Notes under the pieces: generated by a model
Database searches by the model: none
The model's input: only the letters and a program-made list of their open reading frames with translations
Told to the model about the DNA's origin: nothing
Origin: Micromonospora orduensis
GTDB taxonomy: Bacteria > Actinomycetota > Actinomycetes > Mycobacteriales > Micromonosporaceae
NCBI RefSeq assembly: GCF_006228125.1
Contig: NZ_VDFY01000113.1
Location: 1 to 57,284, forward strand
Direction: 5' to 3'
Length of the DNA: 57,284 nt
Shown: positions 17,465-26,067 of the stretch, piece after piece
How the letters are laid out: every line of letters starts with the position of its first letter
Position numbering within the stretch: position 1 is the stretch's first letter
Position numbers and translations under genes: made by a program

Positions 17465-19141
17465 TCAGATCATCGTCTGGGACTTGGCCTCCATGTCGGC
17501 GGCCGCCTCGTCCTTGGACTCGCGGGTCAGCGGCTTGCCGCCCGGGGCCGGAGCCTCACCGCCGAGCGGGTCGGCACCGCCCTTGGCGCCCTGCGGACCG
17601 GCGCCGCGCAGTTCCTTGTTGGGCAGCGCCACCGTCACCACCACGGCCACGATCGCGATCAGGCCGGCGGTCAGGAAGACCATGTCCAGCGCGTCGACGA
17701 AGGCGTTCTGGATGGCCGACCGCACCGGCCCGGGCAGGGCCATGATGGTCGCCGGGTCGTTGATCGAGATGTTCGTGCCGCCGCTCGCCGCCACCTGCGC
17801 CTGCTGCTGAGGCGGGAGCTGGGCGATCGCGCCGGGCAGCCGGTCGGACAACCCTCCGGCGAGCCTCGCGGAGAGCACCGCGCCGAGGATCGCCACCCCG
17901 AACGAACCGCCCAGCGACCGGAAGAACGTCGCCGACGAGGTGCCGGCGCCCAGGTCGCGCACGGAGACCGCGTTCTGCACCGCGAGGACCAGCGACTGCA
18001 TGCAGAGCCCCAGGCCGACGCCGATCACCACCATGAAGGCGAACGCGAGCCAGAGCGAGGTGCCCACCTTCAACTGGGTGAACAGGAACATGCCGACCAG
18101 CAGGGTCACCGACCCGGCGACCGGGAACCACTTGTACCGGCCGATCCGGCTCATCGCCCGCCCGGTGAGAATGGAGGTGACGATGATGCCGGTCATCATG
18201 GGCAGCATCAGCAGACCGCTGCGGGTCGGCGAGGCGCCCTTGACGATCTGGAGGTACAGCGGGATGAAGATGATCGACCCGAACATCACCAGACCGAGGA
18301 CGAACCCGGCCGAGTTGGCGAGTGCGAACGTGGCGCTGCGGAACAGGCGCAGCGGCAGGATGGGTTCGGCGACCCGGGCCTCCTGGAGCACGAAGAGCAC
18401 GGCGAGCACGGCACCCGCGACGAAGAGTCCGATGATCACCCCGGAGCCCCACGCGTACTCGTTGCCGCCCCAGCTCAGCGCCAGCAGCAGACAGCTCACC
18501 CCGGCGACCAGCAGGCCGGCACCGAGCCAGTCGATCGCGTGGTCGCGGCGTTCGAACGGGATCAGTCGCATGACGTGGTAGCAGACCACGATGGCCAGGA
18601 TCGCCAGCGGCACGTTGATGTAGAAGATCCACCGCCAGTCGGTCTCCGCGAAGTAACCGCCGACCAGCGGACCGGCCACCGACGAGATGCCGAAGACCGC
18701 GCCGAACAACCCCTGGTAGCGGCCACGCTCGCGGGGTGACACGACGTCCGAGATGATGGTGAACGCCAACGTCAGCAGACCACCGGCGCCCAGACCCTGG
18801 ATGCCCCGGGTGACGATCAACTGGGTCATGTTCTGCGACAGTCCCGCCAGCAGCGACCCGACCAGGAACGTGCCGATCGAGAACAGGAACACCGGGCGGC
18901 GCCCGTACAGGTCGGCCATCTTGCCGTACAGCGGCGTCGACGCCGTCGAGGCGAGCAGGTACGCGGTCACCACCCACGAGTAGTGGTTGATGCCGCCCAG
19001 CTCACCGACGATTGTCGGCAGAGCCGTACCGACGATGGTCTGGTCGAGTGCGGCCAGCAGCATGCCGGTCATCAGACCGAACATGAGCAGCCGGATCTGC
19101 TGACGGTTCAGCACCGGCGCGGCGGAGGCTTCGGTGGTCAT
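17465..19141 (-). CDS. DHA2-family (14-TM) MFS drug exporter
   Basis: This 558-residue protein is an EmrB/QacA-type proton antiporter. It shows motif C-like sequence GPLVGGYFAETDWRWIFYINVP, motif A GKMADLYGRRPVFL (about residues 73-86), the acidic TM1 motif LAALDQTIVGTALPTI, and fourteen hydrophobic segments. A long external loop precedes the last helix (LPPQQQAQVAASGGTNISIND), and the cytoplasmic tail is Gly/Pro/Lys-rich. It would export hydrophobic drugs or an endogenous product. ATG 19141 has GAAGGG upstream. No TetR or MarR partner is adjacent, so its regulation is not shown by the sequence. Confidence 0.92.
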   Translation of the reverse strand: MTTEASAAPVLNRQQIRLLMFGLMTGMLLAALDQTIVGTALPTIVGELGGINHYSWVVTAYLLASTASTPLYGKMADLYGRRPVFLFSIGTFLVGSLLAGLSQNMTQLIVTRGIQGLGAGGLLTLAFTIISDVVSPRERGRYQGLFGAVFGISSVAGPLVGGYFAETDWRWIFYINVPLAILAIVVCYHVMRLIPFERRDHAIDWLGAGLLVAGVSCLLLALSWGGNEYAWGSGVIIGLFVAGAVLAVLFVLQEARVAEPILPLRLFRSATFALANSAGFVLGLVMFGSIIFIPLYLQIVKGASPTRSGLLMLPMMTGIIVTSILTGRAMSRIGRYKWFPVAGSVTLLVGMFLFTQLKVGTSLWLAFAFMVVIGVGLGLCMQSLVLAVQNAVSVRDLGAGTSSATFFRSLGGSFGVAILGAVLSARLAGGLSDRLPGAIAQLPPQQQAQVAASGGTNISINDPATIMALPGPVRSAIQNAFVDALDMVFLTAGLIAIVAVVVTVALPNKELRGAGPQGAKGGADPLGGEAPAPGGKPLTRESKDEAAADMEAKSQTMI

Positions 19142-19212
19142 GTGCCCTTCTATCCGGCAAGCCGCAGAACATGCGCCGAACCGCGAAAAACCCCCAACCC
19201 CGCCCCGCCGGC

Positions 19213-19273
19213 GTTGATCATGAAGTTGTTGCCACGACACGCCGGCCGCGATGGCAACAACTTCATGATCAAC
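19213..19273. repeat. Long perfect inverted repeat, likely terminator/REP-like
   Basis: Arms 19213-19234 and 19252-19273 are perfect 22-bp inverted repeats (beginning GTTGATCATGAAGTTGTTGC) around a GC-rich 17-base centre. The arms are much more AT-rich than the genome. It lies 7 bases past the stop of the PfpI gene and 72 bases before the exporter start. It can act as a terminator. I associate TTGATCATGAAGTT-type intergenic hairpins with Micromonosporaceae genomes, but could not count copies. Confidence 0.7.
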
Positions 19274-19279
19274 AGGGAT

Positions 19280-19816
19280 TCAGGCGAAGGTCTTGGTGAT
19301 CTGGGCGCAGAAGGCGGGCAGGTCGTCCGGGTTGCGGCTGCTGGTCAGGTTGCCGTCCGTCACGCACTCCTCGTCGACCCAGGTGGCGCCCGCGTTGGTC
19401 AGGTCGGTCCGCAGGGTAGGCCAGGAGGTGATCCGCCTGCCCCGCACCACGTCGGCCTCGACAAGCGTCCACGGGCCGTGGCAGATCACCCCGACCGGCT
19501 TGCCCGCGTCGAAGAACGCCTTCACGAACCGCACCGCGTCCGGGTCGCCGCGCAGGAAGTCCGGGTTCGCCACCCCGCCGGGCAGCACCAGCGCGTCGTA
19601 GCCAGCCGCGTCCGCCTTGTCCGCGGTGACGTCCACGTCGTACGTGCGGGACTTGTCCAGGTGGTTGAACGCCTGGATGGAACCGGGCTTGAGCGAGACC
19701 AGCTCGGCCGTCGCGCCGGCCTTCTCGACCGCCTCGCGCGGCTGGACGTACTCGACCTCCTCCACGCCGTCGGCGGCCAGGAAGGCGATCCGCTTGCCCT
19801 GAAGTGTCGCTGCCAT
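19280..19816 (-). CDS. DJ-1/PfpI family protein (class I glutamine amidotransferase-like)
   Basis: This 178-residue protein has the PfpI/YhbO architecture: KRIAFLAADGVEEVEY at the N-terminus with the conserved acidic residue, YDALVLPGGVANPDFLR, and the nucleophile elbow VICHGPWTLVEA (Cys about residue 113, His next to it). Members act as stress-protective deglycases, hydratases or chaperone-like proteases. The last is debated. The start at ATG 19816 has GGAG ten bases upstream. It is divergent from the hldE-like gene with 139 bases between starts. Confidence 0.9.
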   Translation of the reverse strand: MAATLQGKRIAFLAADGVEEVEYVQPREAVEKAGATAELVSLKPGSIQAFNHLDKSRTYDVDVTADKADAAGYDALVLPGGVANPDFLRGDPDAVRFVKAFFDAGKPVGVICHGPWTLVEADVVRGRRITSWPTLRTDLTNAGATWVDEECVTDGNLTSSRNPDDLPAFCAQITKTFA

Positions 19817-19955
19817 CTCGGTACATCTCCTTTCCGAGGGGTACCACAGTTCCCTTCCCGGCCCGCAACGCCCGAAACGGCCCCAGCCAGTAAGGAAGGG
19901 TGCGACCCGTCGCCGCGCAGGTTTGTCCGGCAGGCCGCTGGGGACCCGGGGCGGC

Positions 19956-21773
19956 ATGGCAGGAGCAGCAGCGGAACAGCGCCGGCTCGCCACCGTCGTG
20001 GAGAGCTGGCTCGGACGCCCGGTCCTCGTCGTCGGCGACGCCATGTTGGACGAGTGGCGGTTCGCCGAGTCCGACCGGCTGTGCCGGGAGGCACCCGCCC
20101 CGGTCCTCACCCTGCGTCGGCGGATCTCCGCCGCCGGCGGGGCCGCGAACACCGCGGTCAACGTGGCCACCCTGGGCGGTCGGGCGGTGCTTGTCGCACC
20201 GGTCGGCGCGGACGTCGCCGGCGACGAACTGCACGACTGCCTGGACCGTGCCGGCGTCTGGGACCGGACGGTCAACCAGCCGGGCCGGCCCACCCCGGTG
20301 AAGCGACGGATGCTGGCCGGCAACCAGATCCTGCTCCGGGAGGACTCCGGCGACCCGGACGACGCGCTCGACCCGGACGGCGTGACCCGACTGATCACCG
20401 CCCTGGACTGCGCCACCGAGGAGCTGCGGGCCGCAGCCGGCGGGGAGGCGCCGACCCTGGTGGTCTGCGACTACGGCCTCGGCGCGCTGCCCGCGCCGGT
20501 GCGCGCCTGGCTGGTCGAGCAGCGGGAGCGGTACGCCACGGTCGCGCTGGACGCCCACGACCTGGCCGACTGGCGGGGCCTCGCGCCCACCGTGGTCACC
20601 CCCAGCTTCGCCGAGGCGACCCGCCTGCTGGCCCGCGCCGGCGGTGCGACCCGACCGGCGGCCGGCCCCGGCCTGCACCTGGAACACCCCGACCACGACC
20701 CGGCCGACGGCCCGTCCGAACTGAGCGTCGGCGCCGCCCCGGGCGGAGCCCACACCAACGACGACAGCACCGATCGCCCCGGCCCGGTCGGTGAGCCCAC
20801 ACCCGGCGAGGGCCGGGTCGCCCTGACCGGTGACGGGCTCAGCGTCACGGGCACCGGCGTCACCGTGAACACCGAGGCCGGGGCGGGCGTCGACCGGGCC
20901 GTACTGGCCGAGTCACGCCTCGCCGAACTGCGCGCCCACACCGGCGCGGACGTGGTCGCGGTGACCCTGGACACCGAGGGCGCGGTGGTCGGCGGCGCCG
21001 ACGGGGAGCCACGGCGCAGCCACAGCACACCGGTCCCGGCGAGCCACGCCGTGGGGGCCGGCGACGCGTACCTGGCGGCGATGACGCTGGCCCTGGCCGC
21101 CGACGCACCGCTGCCCACCGCCGCCCAGCTCGCCCAGCTGGCGGCCACCATCACGGTGTCCGACACCGGCACCTGCGTGTGCCGGCGCGAGGACCTGCTG
21201 ACCGCGCTCGACCTGCCGCCGGAGACCACCGGGCACCCGTCGCTGGTCGGCACGGACGAGTTGGAGGCGCTCGTCGCCGAGCACCGCGAGGCGGGACGGT
21301 CGGTGGTGTTCACCAACGGCTGCTTCGACGTGCTGCACCGGGGACACGTCCGCTACCTGGAGCAGGCCCGCGCCCTGGGCGACCTGCTCATCGTCGCGGT
21401 CAACTCGGACGGCAGCGTCCGTCGCCTGAAGGGCCCGGACCGGCCGGTCAACCCGGTCGAGGACCGCGGCGCCCTACTCGCCGCCCTGTCCTGTGTGGAC
21501 CACGTGGTGGTCTTCGAGGAGGACTCACCCGCCGCGCTGATCGAGGCCGTCCGCCCGGACGTGTACGTCAAGGGTGGCGACTACCCACCGGAGCTGGTGC
21601 CCGAGGCGCCGCTGGTGCGCCGGCTGGGTGGTCAGGTGCGCACCCTGGGGTACGTGCCGGACCGGTCCACGTCCGCGATCATCGAACGGATCCGGGCGCA
21701 CAGCCAGGACCGGGAACCCGAGCCGGCCCGGGAAGCCGACCCGTCGCTGAACACCCGCACCCGCGCGTCGTGA
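19956..21773 (+). CDS. hldE: HldE-like bifunctional sugar kinase / nucleotidyltransferase
   Basis: This 605-residue protein has an N-terminal PfkB/ribokinase domain (about 25-400) with GDAMLDEWRFAESDRLCREA, AAGGAANTAVNVATLGG and the catalytic GAGD near 366. A C-terminal cytidylyltransferase-like domain (about 440-585) follows, with NGCFDVLHRGHVRYLEQARALG (HxGH near 459), SVRRLKGPDRPVNP and VYVKGGDY. This is the HldE/RfaE layout: heptose-7-phosphate kinase plus heptose-1-phosphate nucleotidyltransferase, giving an activated heptose. It is about 130 residues longer than typical HldE because of a low-complexity insertion (about 228-316) in the kinase. The GT2 gene is coupled (GTGA overlap), and a GT9 gene ends 7 bases beyond that. 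ATG 19956 is chosen over an upstream TTG. Confidence 0.85.
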   Translation: MAGAAAEQRRLATVVESWLGRPVLVVGDAMLDEWRFAESDRLCREAPAPVLTLRRRISAAGGAANTAVNVATLGGRAVLVAPVGADVAGDELHDCLDRAGVWDRTVNQPGRPTPVKRRMLAGNQILLREDSGDPDDALDPDGVTRLITALDCATEELRAAAGGEAPTLVVCDYGLGALPAPVRAWLVEQRERYATVALDAHDLADWRGLAPTVVTPSFAEATRLLARAGGATRPAAGPGLHLEHPDHDPADGPSELSVGAAPGGAHTNDDSTDRPGPVGEPTPGEGRVALTGDGLSVTGTGVTVNTEAGAGVDRAVLAESRLAELRAHTGADVVAVTLDTEGAVVGGADGEPRRSHSTPVPASHAVGAGDAYLAAMTLALAADAPLPTAAQLAQLAATITVSDTGTCVCRREDLLTALDLPPETTGHPSLVGTDELEALVAEHREAGRSVVFTNGCFDVLHRGHVRYLEQARALGDLLIVAVNSDGSVRRLKGPDRPVNPVEDRGALLAALSCVDHVVVFEEDSPAALIEAVRPDVYVKGGDYPPELVPEAPLVRRLGGQVRTLGYVPDRSTSAIIERIRAHSQDREPEPAREADPSLNTRTRAS

Positions 21774-22648
21774 ACCGCCCCCTCGACGCCGGCACCCCGG
21801 AGGCGTTCCGCACCGATCGGCTGGTCGACGTGCTGATCCCGACCCGCAACCGGCCGGCCGAACTGGCGGTCACCCTGGCCGGGCTCGCCGCCCAGGAAGG
21901 GGTGCCCGGCTTCGGGGTGGTGGTCAGCGACCAGTCCGACGCCGAGCCCGCGTACGCCCACCCGGCGGCGGCCACCATGGTCCGGGCGCTGCGGCACCGG
22001 GGGCACCCGGTGCTGCTGACCCGCCGGCTGCCCCGACGCGGGCTCGCCGAACACCGCGCGTACCTGCTCGCCGCCTCGGCCGCCCGGTACGTCCTCAACC
22101 TCGACGACGACGTCTGGCTGGAACCGGGGGCGCTGCACCGACTGGTCACCGCGATCGGGGAGCTGGGCTGCGGCTTCGTCGGCAACGGCGTGCACGGCCT
22201 GTCGTACGTCGACGACGTCCGACCGGAGGCGCACGGGCACTACGAGGAGTGGGCCGGGCCGCCCGCACCGGAGCGGATCCGGCCGGGCACCCCGGAGTGG
22301 GACCGGGCCCGGATCCACTCGGCGGCCAACCTGCTGCACGTCACGGATCAGGTGGCGCCGCCGCCCGGCGCATGGCGCGCGTACAAGGTCTCCTGGATCG
22401 GCGGGTGCGTGCTCTACGACCGGGCGAAGCTCGTCGACTCCGGGGGGTTCGACTTCTGGCGTCGGGTGCACGAGAAGCACCAGGGCGAGGACGTCGCCGC
22501 CCAGCTCGCCGTGCTGGCCCGGCACGGCGGGGCGGGCATCCTGCCCAGCGGCGCCTACCACCTGGAGTCCCCCACCACGGTCACCGAGCGGGACGTGGAG
22601 GCGTGGGAGGTCGTCCTCGCCGACGAGGACACCCCGCAGCCGGCCTGA
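21770..22648 (+). CDS. GT2-family glycosyltransferase
   Basis: This 292-residue GT-A fold enzyme starts VDVLIPTRNRPAELAVTLAGL-like (nucleotide-sugar binding) and carries an acidic metal-binding motif LNLDDDVWLEPGAL (about residue 105). SWIGGCVLYDRAKL and EKHQGEDVAAQLAVLA further on fit the acceptor/catalytic region of family 2. There is no signal peptide, so it acts in the cytoplasm. GTG 21770 overlaps the hldE-like stop (GTGA), so the two are translationally coupled. This suggests that it transfers the sugar activated by its neighbour. The acceptor is unknown. Confidence 0.85.
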   Translation: MNRPLDAGTPEAFRTDRLVDVLIPTRNRPAELAVTLAGLAAQEGVPGFGVVVSDQSDAEPAYAHPAAATMVRALRHRGHPVLLTRRLPRRGLAEHRAYLLAASAARYVLNLDDDVWLEPGALHRLVTAIGELGCGFVGNGVHGLSYVDDVRPEAHGHYEEWAGPPAPERIRPGTPEWDRARIHSAANLLHVTDQVAPPPGAWRAYKVSWIGGCVLYDRAKLVDSGGFDFWRRVHEKHQGEDVAAQLAVLARHGGAGILPSGAYHLESPTTVTERDVEAWEVVLADEDTPQPA

Positions 22649-22654
22649 GCGCCC

Positions 22655-23761
22655 CTACCGGCCGAGCAGGTCCCGCGCGGCCTCCAACACCTCGATGACC
22701 GGCACGTCGGTGACGAACGAGTCGCGGTGCGGGCATTCGCCGTCGCCGGGCCGGTGCGGGTAGATGCCAGGCGTGCAGTCCACCCCGCAGACCGGGCAGT
22801 GCACCATCCACGAGCTGATCGGCCGGTGGCGGCCACGCAGCGGATGCGCCGTGGTGATCAGGTTGCCGACCCAGAAGATGCCCACCGTGGGCGTGCCCAC
22901 CGCGGCGGCCAGGTGCACCGGGCCGGTGTCGTTGGAGACGACGAGGGCGCAGTCGGCGTAGCAACCGACGAGGCCGCCGAGGCTGAACGTGCCCACCTGC
23001 GGCCGGACCGGCACCCCGGCCGCCGCGACGACCCGGTCCACCACCTCCTGCTCGGTGGGCGTACCGGTCACCAGCACCTCGTACCCGTCGTCGTGCAGCG
23101 CGCGGGCCACCTCGGCGAAGCGCTCGGCGGGCCAGCGGCGGCGGGTGTCGGTGGCACCCGGGTGCAGCGCCACCCGGGGCCGGTCGGCCGGCCCGAGCAC
23201 CCGGGCCGCCTCGGCCCGGTCGTCGTCGGTGACGGCCAGCGTCGGCACGATTGTGGTCGCCGGAGCGCCCACCAACCCCACCACCTCCAGGTAGCGGATC
23301 ACCTCGTGCTGGTAGTAGATGTACGGCAGACACCGGTTCAGCGGCGGTGCGTCGTCGGCGCGCAGACCCACGGTCAGTCGGGCGCCGAGCCGACTGATGA
23401 ACGGATTCGAGTTGGCGCCGCCGCCGTGGATCTGCACCGCCACGTCGAAGTCCTCGCCGACGGCGGCGGCCACGAAGTCGTCCATCGACGACTCCGGCTC
23501 ACCCGGCTCCGGCGTACGGATGCCGGGCGCGGGCGGCACCACGAGGACCCGGTCCACCGGGCCGGGCCGGTCACGCCAGAGCTTCACGTGCCATGGCGCA
23601 CCGAGCAACACGATCTCCGCCGAGGGGTACGCGGCACGCAGCGCGTCGAGGGCCGGCAACGCGAACACGAAGTCACCGAGCGCGTTCGCGCGCAGCACGG
23701 CGATCCGCCGCACGCCGGGGACGAGCCCAGCCGTCGGGCCGAGCAGGGACGGGGTGGCCAC
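22655..23761 (-). CDS. GT9 heptosyltransferase-like glycosyltransferase
   Basis: This 368-residue protein has the GT-B fold of family 9: N-terminal RIAVLRANALGDFVFALPALDALR (about 18-41) and C-terminal VALHPGAT (about 196) plus SNDTGPVHLAAAVGTPTVGIF (about 278-298), the heptose-nucleotide site. A cysteine-rich tail (HCPVCGVDC...ECPH, about 322-345) follows, as in several family 9 proteins. It ends 6 bases from the convergent GT2 gene. With the HldE-like gene it makes a likely heptose or related-sugar transfer pathway, unexpected in a Gram-positive without LPS. The start is GTG 23761, 7 bases after the hsp20 stop, so it is probably transcribed with it. Confidence 0.85.
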   Translation of the reverse strand: MATPSLLGPTAGLVPGVRRIAVLRANALGDFVFALPALDALRAAYPSAEIVLLGAPWHVKLWRDRPGPVDRVLVVPPAPGIRTPEPGEPESSMDDFVAAAVGEDFDVAVQIHGGGANSNPFISRLGARLTVGLRADDAPPLNRCLPYIYYQHEVIRYLEVVGLVGAPATTIVPTLAVTDDDRAEAARVLGPADRPRVALHPGATDTRRRWPAERFAEVARALHDDGYEVLVTGTPTEQEVVDRVVAAAGVPVRPQVGTFSLGGLVGCYADCALVVSNDTGPVHLAAAVGTPTVGIFWVGNLITTAHPLRGRHRPISSWMVHCPVCGVDCTPGIYPHRPGDGECPHRDSFVTDVPVIEVLEAARDLLGR

Positions 23762-23768
23762 GCGGCCG

Positions 23769-24317
23769 CTACGGCCGGTCGATCTCGCCGACGGTGTCCG
23801 GGTGGTGCAGCTCCCGGTCCGCCGCGGGATCGGCCGGCATCGGCGTACCCCCGGAGGCGTTGCCGGAACGCGGCCCGGTGCGGCCGACGGTGATGGTGCG
23901 CGGCGTGGGCCGCCTCGCTCGGGGCACCCGGACGCGGAGCAGACCGTGGTCCATCACCGCGTCGATGCCGTCGGGGTCGACCCGGGACGGCAGGTCGATC
24001 CGGTACTCGAAGCCACGCGTCTCGAAGCCGCCCGGGATGCCCTGGTCGGCGTTCACCTCCGCCTCGGAACGGGCCCGCACGCACAGCTCCCGGTCGTCCA
24101 GCTCGACCGCCACCTCCTCGGGCGCCACCCCGGGCAGCCGGACGACGACCTCCCAGCCGTCGGAGGTCTCGGTCAGCTCGACGTCGGACGACGCGGACCG
24201 GCCACCGACCAGGCGACTCAGCTCGGCGCGCAACGACTGCAACTCACCCATCGGGTCCCAGCCCTGCTGGCGGCCTCGCCACCCCCGGCTGAAACCGCCG
24301 CTCTGCTGCTCGCTCAT
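23769..24317 (-). CDS. Hsp20/alpha-crystallin small heat-shock protein
   Basis: This 182-residue protein has an N-terminal Gly/Arg/Gln region (SGGFSRGWRGRQQGWDPMGE) and a central alpha-crystallin domain (about 45-140; VVVRLPGVAPEEVAVELDDRELCVRA, FEYRIDLPSRVDPDGIDAVMDHGLLRVRVPR). A long polar tail contains the anchoring-type TITVGR. It would hold unfolding proteins as an ATP-independent chaperone. GGAGAGG precedes the ATG. ATG 24317 shares its A with the DUF2231 stop (TGATG), so translation is coupled. No HspR or CIRCE site was seen upstream. Confidence 0.9.
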   Translation of the reverse strand: MSEQQSGGFSRGWRGRQQGWDPMGELQSLRAELSRLVGGRSASSDVELTETSDGWEVVVRLPGVAPEEVAVELDDRELCVRARSEAEVNADQGIPGGFETRGFEYRIDLPSRVDPDGIDAVMDHGLLRVRVPRARRPTPRTITVGRTGPRSGNASGGTPMPADPAADRELHHPDTVGEIDRP

Positions 24318-24820
24318 CACACCTCTCCGATCCGCTGAGGGGCCGTGGTCGGCCGCAGCGAGCTGGGCGCGTCCAGGCCGGCGTCCCGGTCGACGCCCAC
24401 GCCGAGCCGGTCGACCAGCTCGCCGCCGAGCCAGGCGCTGATGCCGAGGATCGCCACCGCGACGATCTCGATCGCGATCAGCGCGCCGCCGGCGGCCCGG
24501 GAGTCCGCGTTGAGCCGGACCGCCCAGACGGCCGCGAAGAGCAGGATCACCGCGACGTTGGCTCCCGCGTGCAGCAGACCCACCCGCTTGGCGCGGGTGC
24601 CGGTCGGGATCGCCAGCAGGTCGAAGGAGCCGGCCGCCGCCGCGAGCAGGCCGCCGATCAGACCGACCGTGATGTTCCAGTACGCGACCTCGCCGAGGAA
24701 GTCGGGACCGCCGACCGTGTCCACCACGTCGAACAACACAGCCGTGACCAGCAGCGCGACCGGGAACATGACAAGCATCGGATGGACTGGGTGACCCAGC
24801 ACCTTGAGTCGGCTCTCCAT
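24317..24820 (-). CDS. DUF2231 four-helix membrane protein
   Basis: This 167-residue protein begins MESRLKVLGHPVHPMLVMFPVAL-like, with the conserved HPxHP motif of DUF2231 (His at about 10 and 13, probable haem or metal contacts). Four transmembrane helices follow, then a polar tail. The family function is unknown; proposed roles include redox or stress membrane proteins. The start at ATG 24820 has GGGAG directly upstream; the longer frame to 25225 overlaps the divergent PPOX gene and is rejected. It is first in the operon DUF2231-hsp20-GT9. The divergent PPOX gene starts 155 bases away. Confidence 0.85.
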   Translation of the reverse strand: MESRLKVLGHPVHPMLVMFPVALLVTAVLFDVVDTVGGPDFLGEVAYWNITVGLIGGLLAAAAGSFDLLAIPTGTRAKRVGLLHAGANVAVILLFAAVWAVRLNADSRAAGGALIAIEIVAVAILGISAWLGGELVDRLGVGVDRDAGLDAPSSLRPTTAPQRIGEV

Positions 24821-24974
24821 CTCCCGGCCTCCACGTGTCGGCTGCACTGTGCGACGGTCTCGTACGGCGGGCCGTACCCCCGGCGACCCGGCGCAAACCT
24901 CGCGCTGGTCACGGCGGCCTAGGCTGACCACCGGTGGTACCCGCCACCGGCTCAACGGTCGAGGGAGGATCGAC

Positions 24975-25592
24975 GTGACGGTGGAGATCACTTCGCATGA
25001 GGAGCTACGCGAGCTGCTCGGGGTGCCCCATCCCCGGGCCGCCAACAAGGACCGCCCCCGCCTGCACGAACGCGACCGCGACTGGCTCGCCGCCGCACCG
25101 TTCTGCCTGATGGCCACGGCCGGCGCGGACGGCAGCTGCGACGTGTCGCCCAAGGGCGACCCGGCCGGGTTCGCCCTGGTGCTCGACGACACGACAATCG
25201 CGCTGCCCGAGCGGCCGGGCAACAAGCGGGCCGACGGCTACCGCAACATCCTCGACAACCCGCACGTCGGGCTGCTCTTCCTCATCCCCGGCCGCACCGA
25301 CACGCTGCGGATCAACGGGCGGGCCCGGCTCGTGCGCGACGCGCCCTGGTTCGACGACATGGTGGTCAAGGGACACCGGCCGGTGCTCGCCGTCGTGGTG
25401 GAGATCGAGCAGATCTTCTACCACTGCGCGAAGGCGTTCCTGCGCTCCGCGCTGTGGCAGCCGGAGACCTGGCACCCCGACGTGCTGCCGACCCGGGCCC
25501 GACTGATCAAAGAGGTCGAGGCGCCGGCGGAGAGCCTGGAAGACCTGGAACGGCACTACGGCCCGGAGTACGTCAAGACCATCTACGCCTGA
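24975..25592 (+). CDS. PPOX-class FMN-binding protein (MSMEG_1061-like)
   Basis: This 205-residue split-barrel flavoprotein has the family features CLMATAGADGSCDVSPKGDPAGF, ALPERPGNKRADGYRNILDNPHVGLLFLIPG and LRINGRARLV. The closest named group I recall is the MSMEG_1061-type pyridoxamine-phosphate-oxidase-like proteins. Members bind FMN or F420 and act in reduction or detoxification rather than in vitamin B6 synthesis. GTG 24975 has GGGAGG seven bases upstream. It is convergent with the VOC gene (20 bases between stops) and divergent from DUF2231. Confidence 0.87.
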   Translation: MTVEITSHEELRELLGVPHPRAANKDRPRLHERDRDWLAAAPFCLMATAGADGSCDVSPKGDPAGFALVLDDTTIALPERPGNKRADGYRNILDNPHVGLLFLIPGRTDTLRINGRARLVRDAPWFDDMVVKGHRPVLAVVVEIEQIFYHCAKAFLRSALWQPETWHPDVLPTRARLIKEVEAPAESLEDLERHYGPEYVKTIYA

Positions 25593-25612
25593 CCGCGGTC
25601 ACCCGGACCCGC

Positions 25613-26017
25613 TCACTCCGGGGCGACCGACACCATCCACAGGTGACCGTCCGGGTCGGCGAAGGTGCCCGCGTACCCCCAGGGTTGCGCGGCCGGCTCG
25701 GTGACCACCTCGGCGCCGGCGGCGCGCGCCCGCTCGACGAGCGCGTCCGCGTCGGCGGGCGAGGCGACGTCGAGGCTGAGAACGCACTCGCTCTGCCCCC
25801 GCGCGGCGACCTCGTTCTTACCGATCACCCAGCCGAAGCCACCGCTCGGGACCAGCATCAGCCGCAGCCCGTCGTTCACCGCGAACTGCAACGGCTCCGG
25901 AAGCCCGTCGTCGGCCAGCTCCCCCACCGCGTCGAGCCCGAGCCCGTCGCGGTAGAAGCGGTACGAGGTCGGACGGTCGGCGATGGGCAGGCTGACGATC
26001 ACCGGCGCGAAGGTCAT
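25613..26017 (-). CDS. VOC/glyoxalase-fold protein
   Basis: This 134-residue protein has two beta-alpha-beta-beta-beta units of the vicinal-oxygen-chelate fold. It contains IADRPTSYRFYRDGLGLD at the start and FADPDGHLWMVSVAP at the end, the latter with the usual metal-site Glu/His neighbourhood. The family includes lyases, dioxygenases and antibiotic-binding proteins; the substrate cannot be told. GGAGG lies eight bases upstream of ATG 26017. It is divergent from the methyltransferase gene, with 67 bases between starts. Confidence 0.87.
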   Translation of the reverse strand: MTFAPVIVSLPIADRPTSYRFYRDGLGLDAVGELADDGLPEPLQFAVNDGLRLMLVPSGGFGWVIGKNEVAARGQSECVLSLDVASPADADALVERARAAGAEVVTEPAAQPWGYAGTFADPDGHLWMVSVAPE

Positions 26018-26067
26018 GGTCGGACGCCTCCAGAAACGTGGACGGGCACGGGCACCGCACCAGCATT

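Noticed and set aside
22727..23893. 388-residue plus-strand frame
   Set aside because: It is the complement of the GT9 gene, with no motif.
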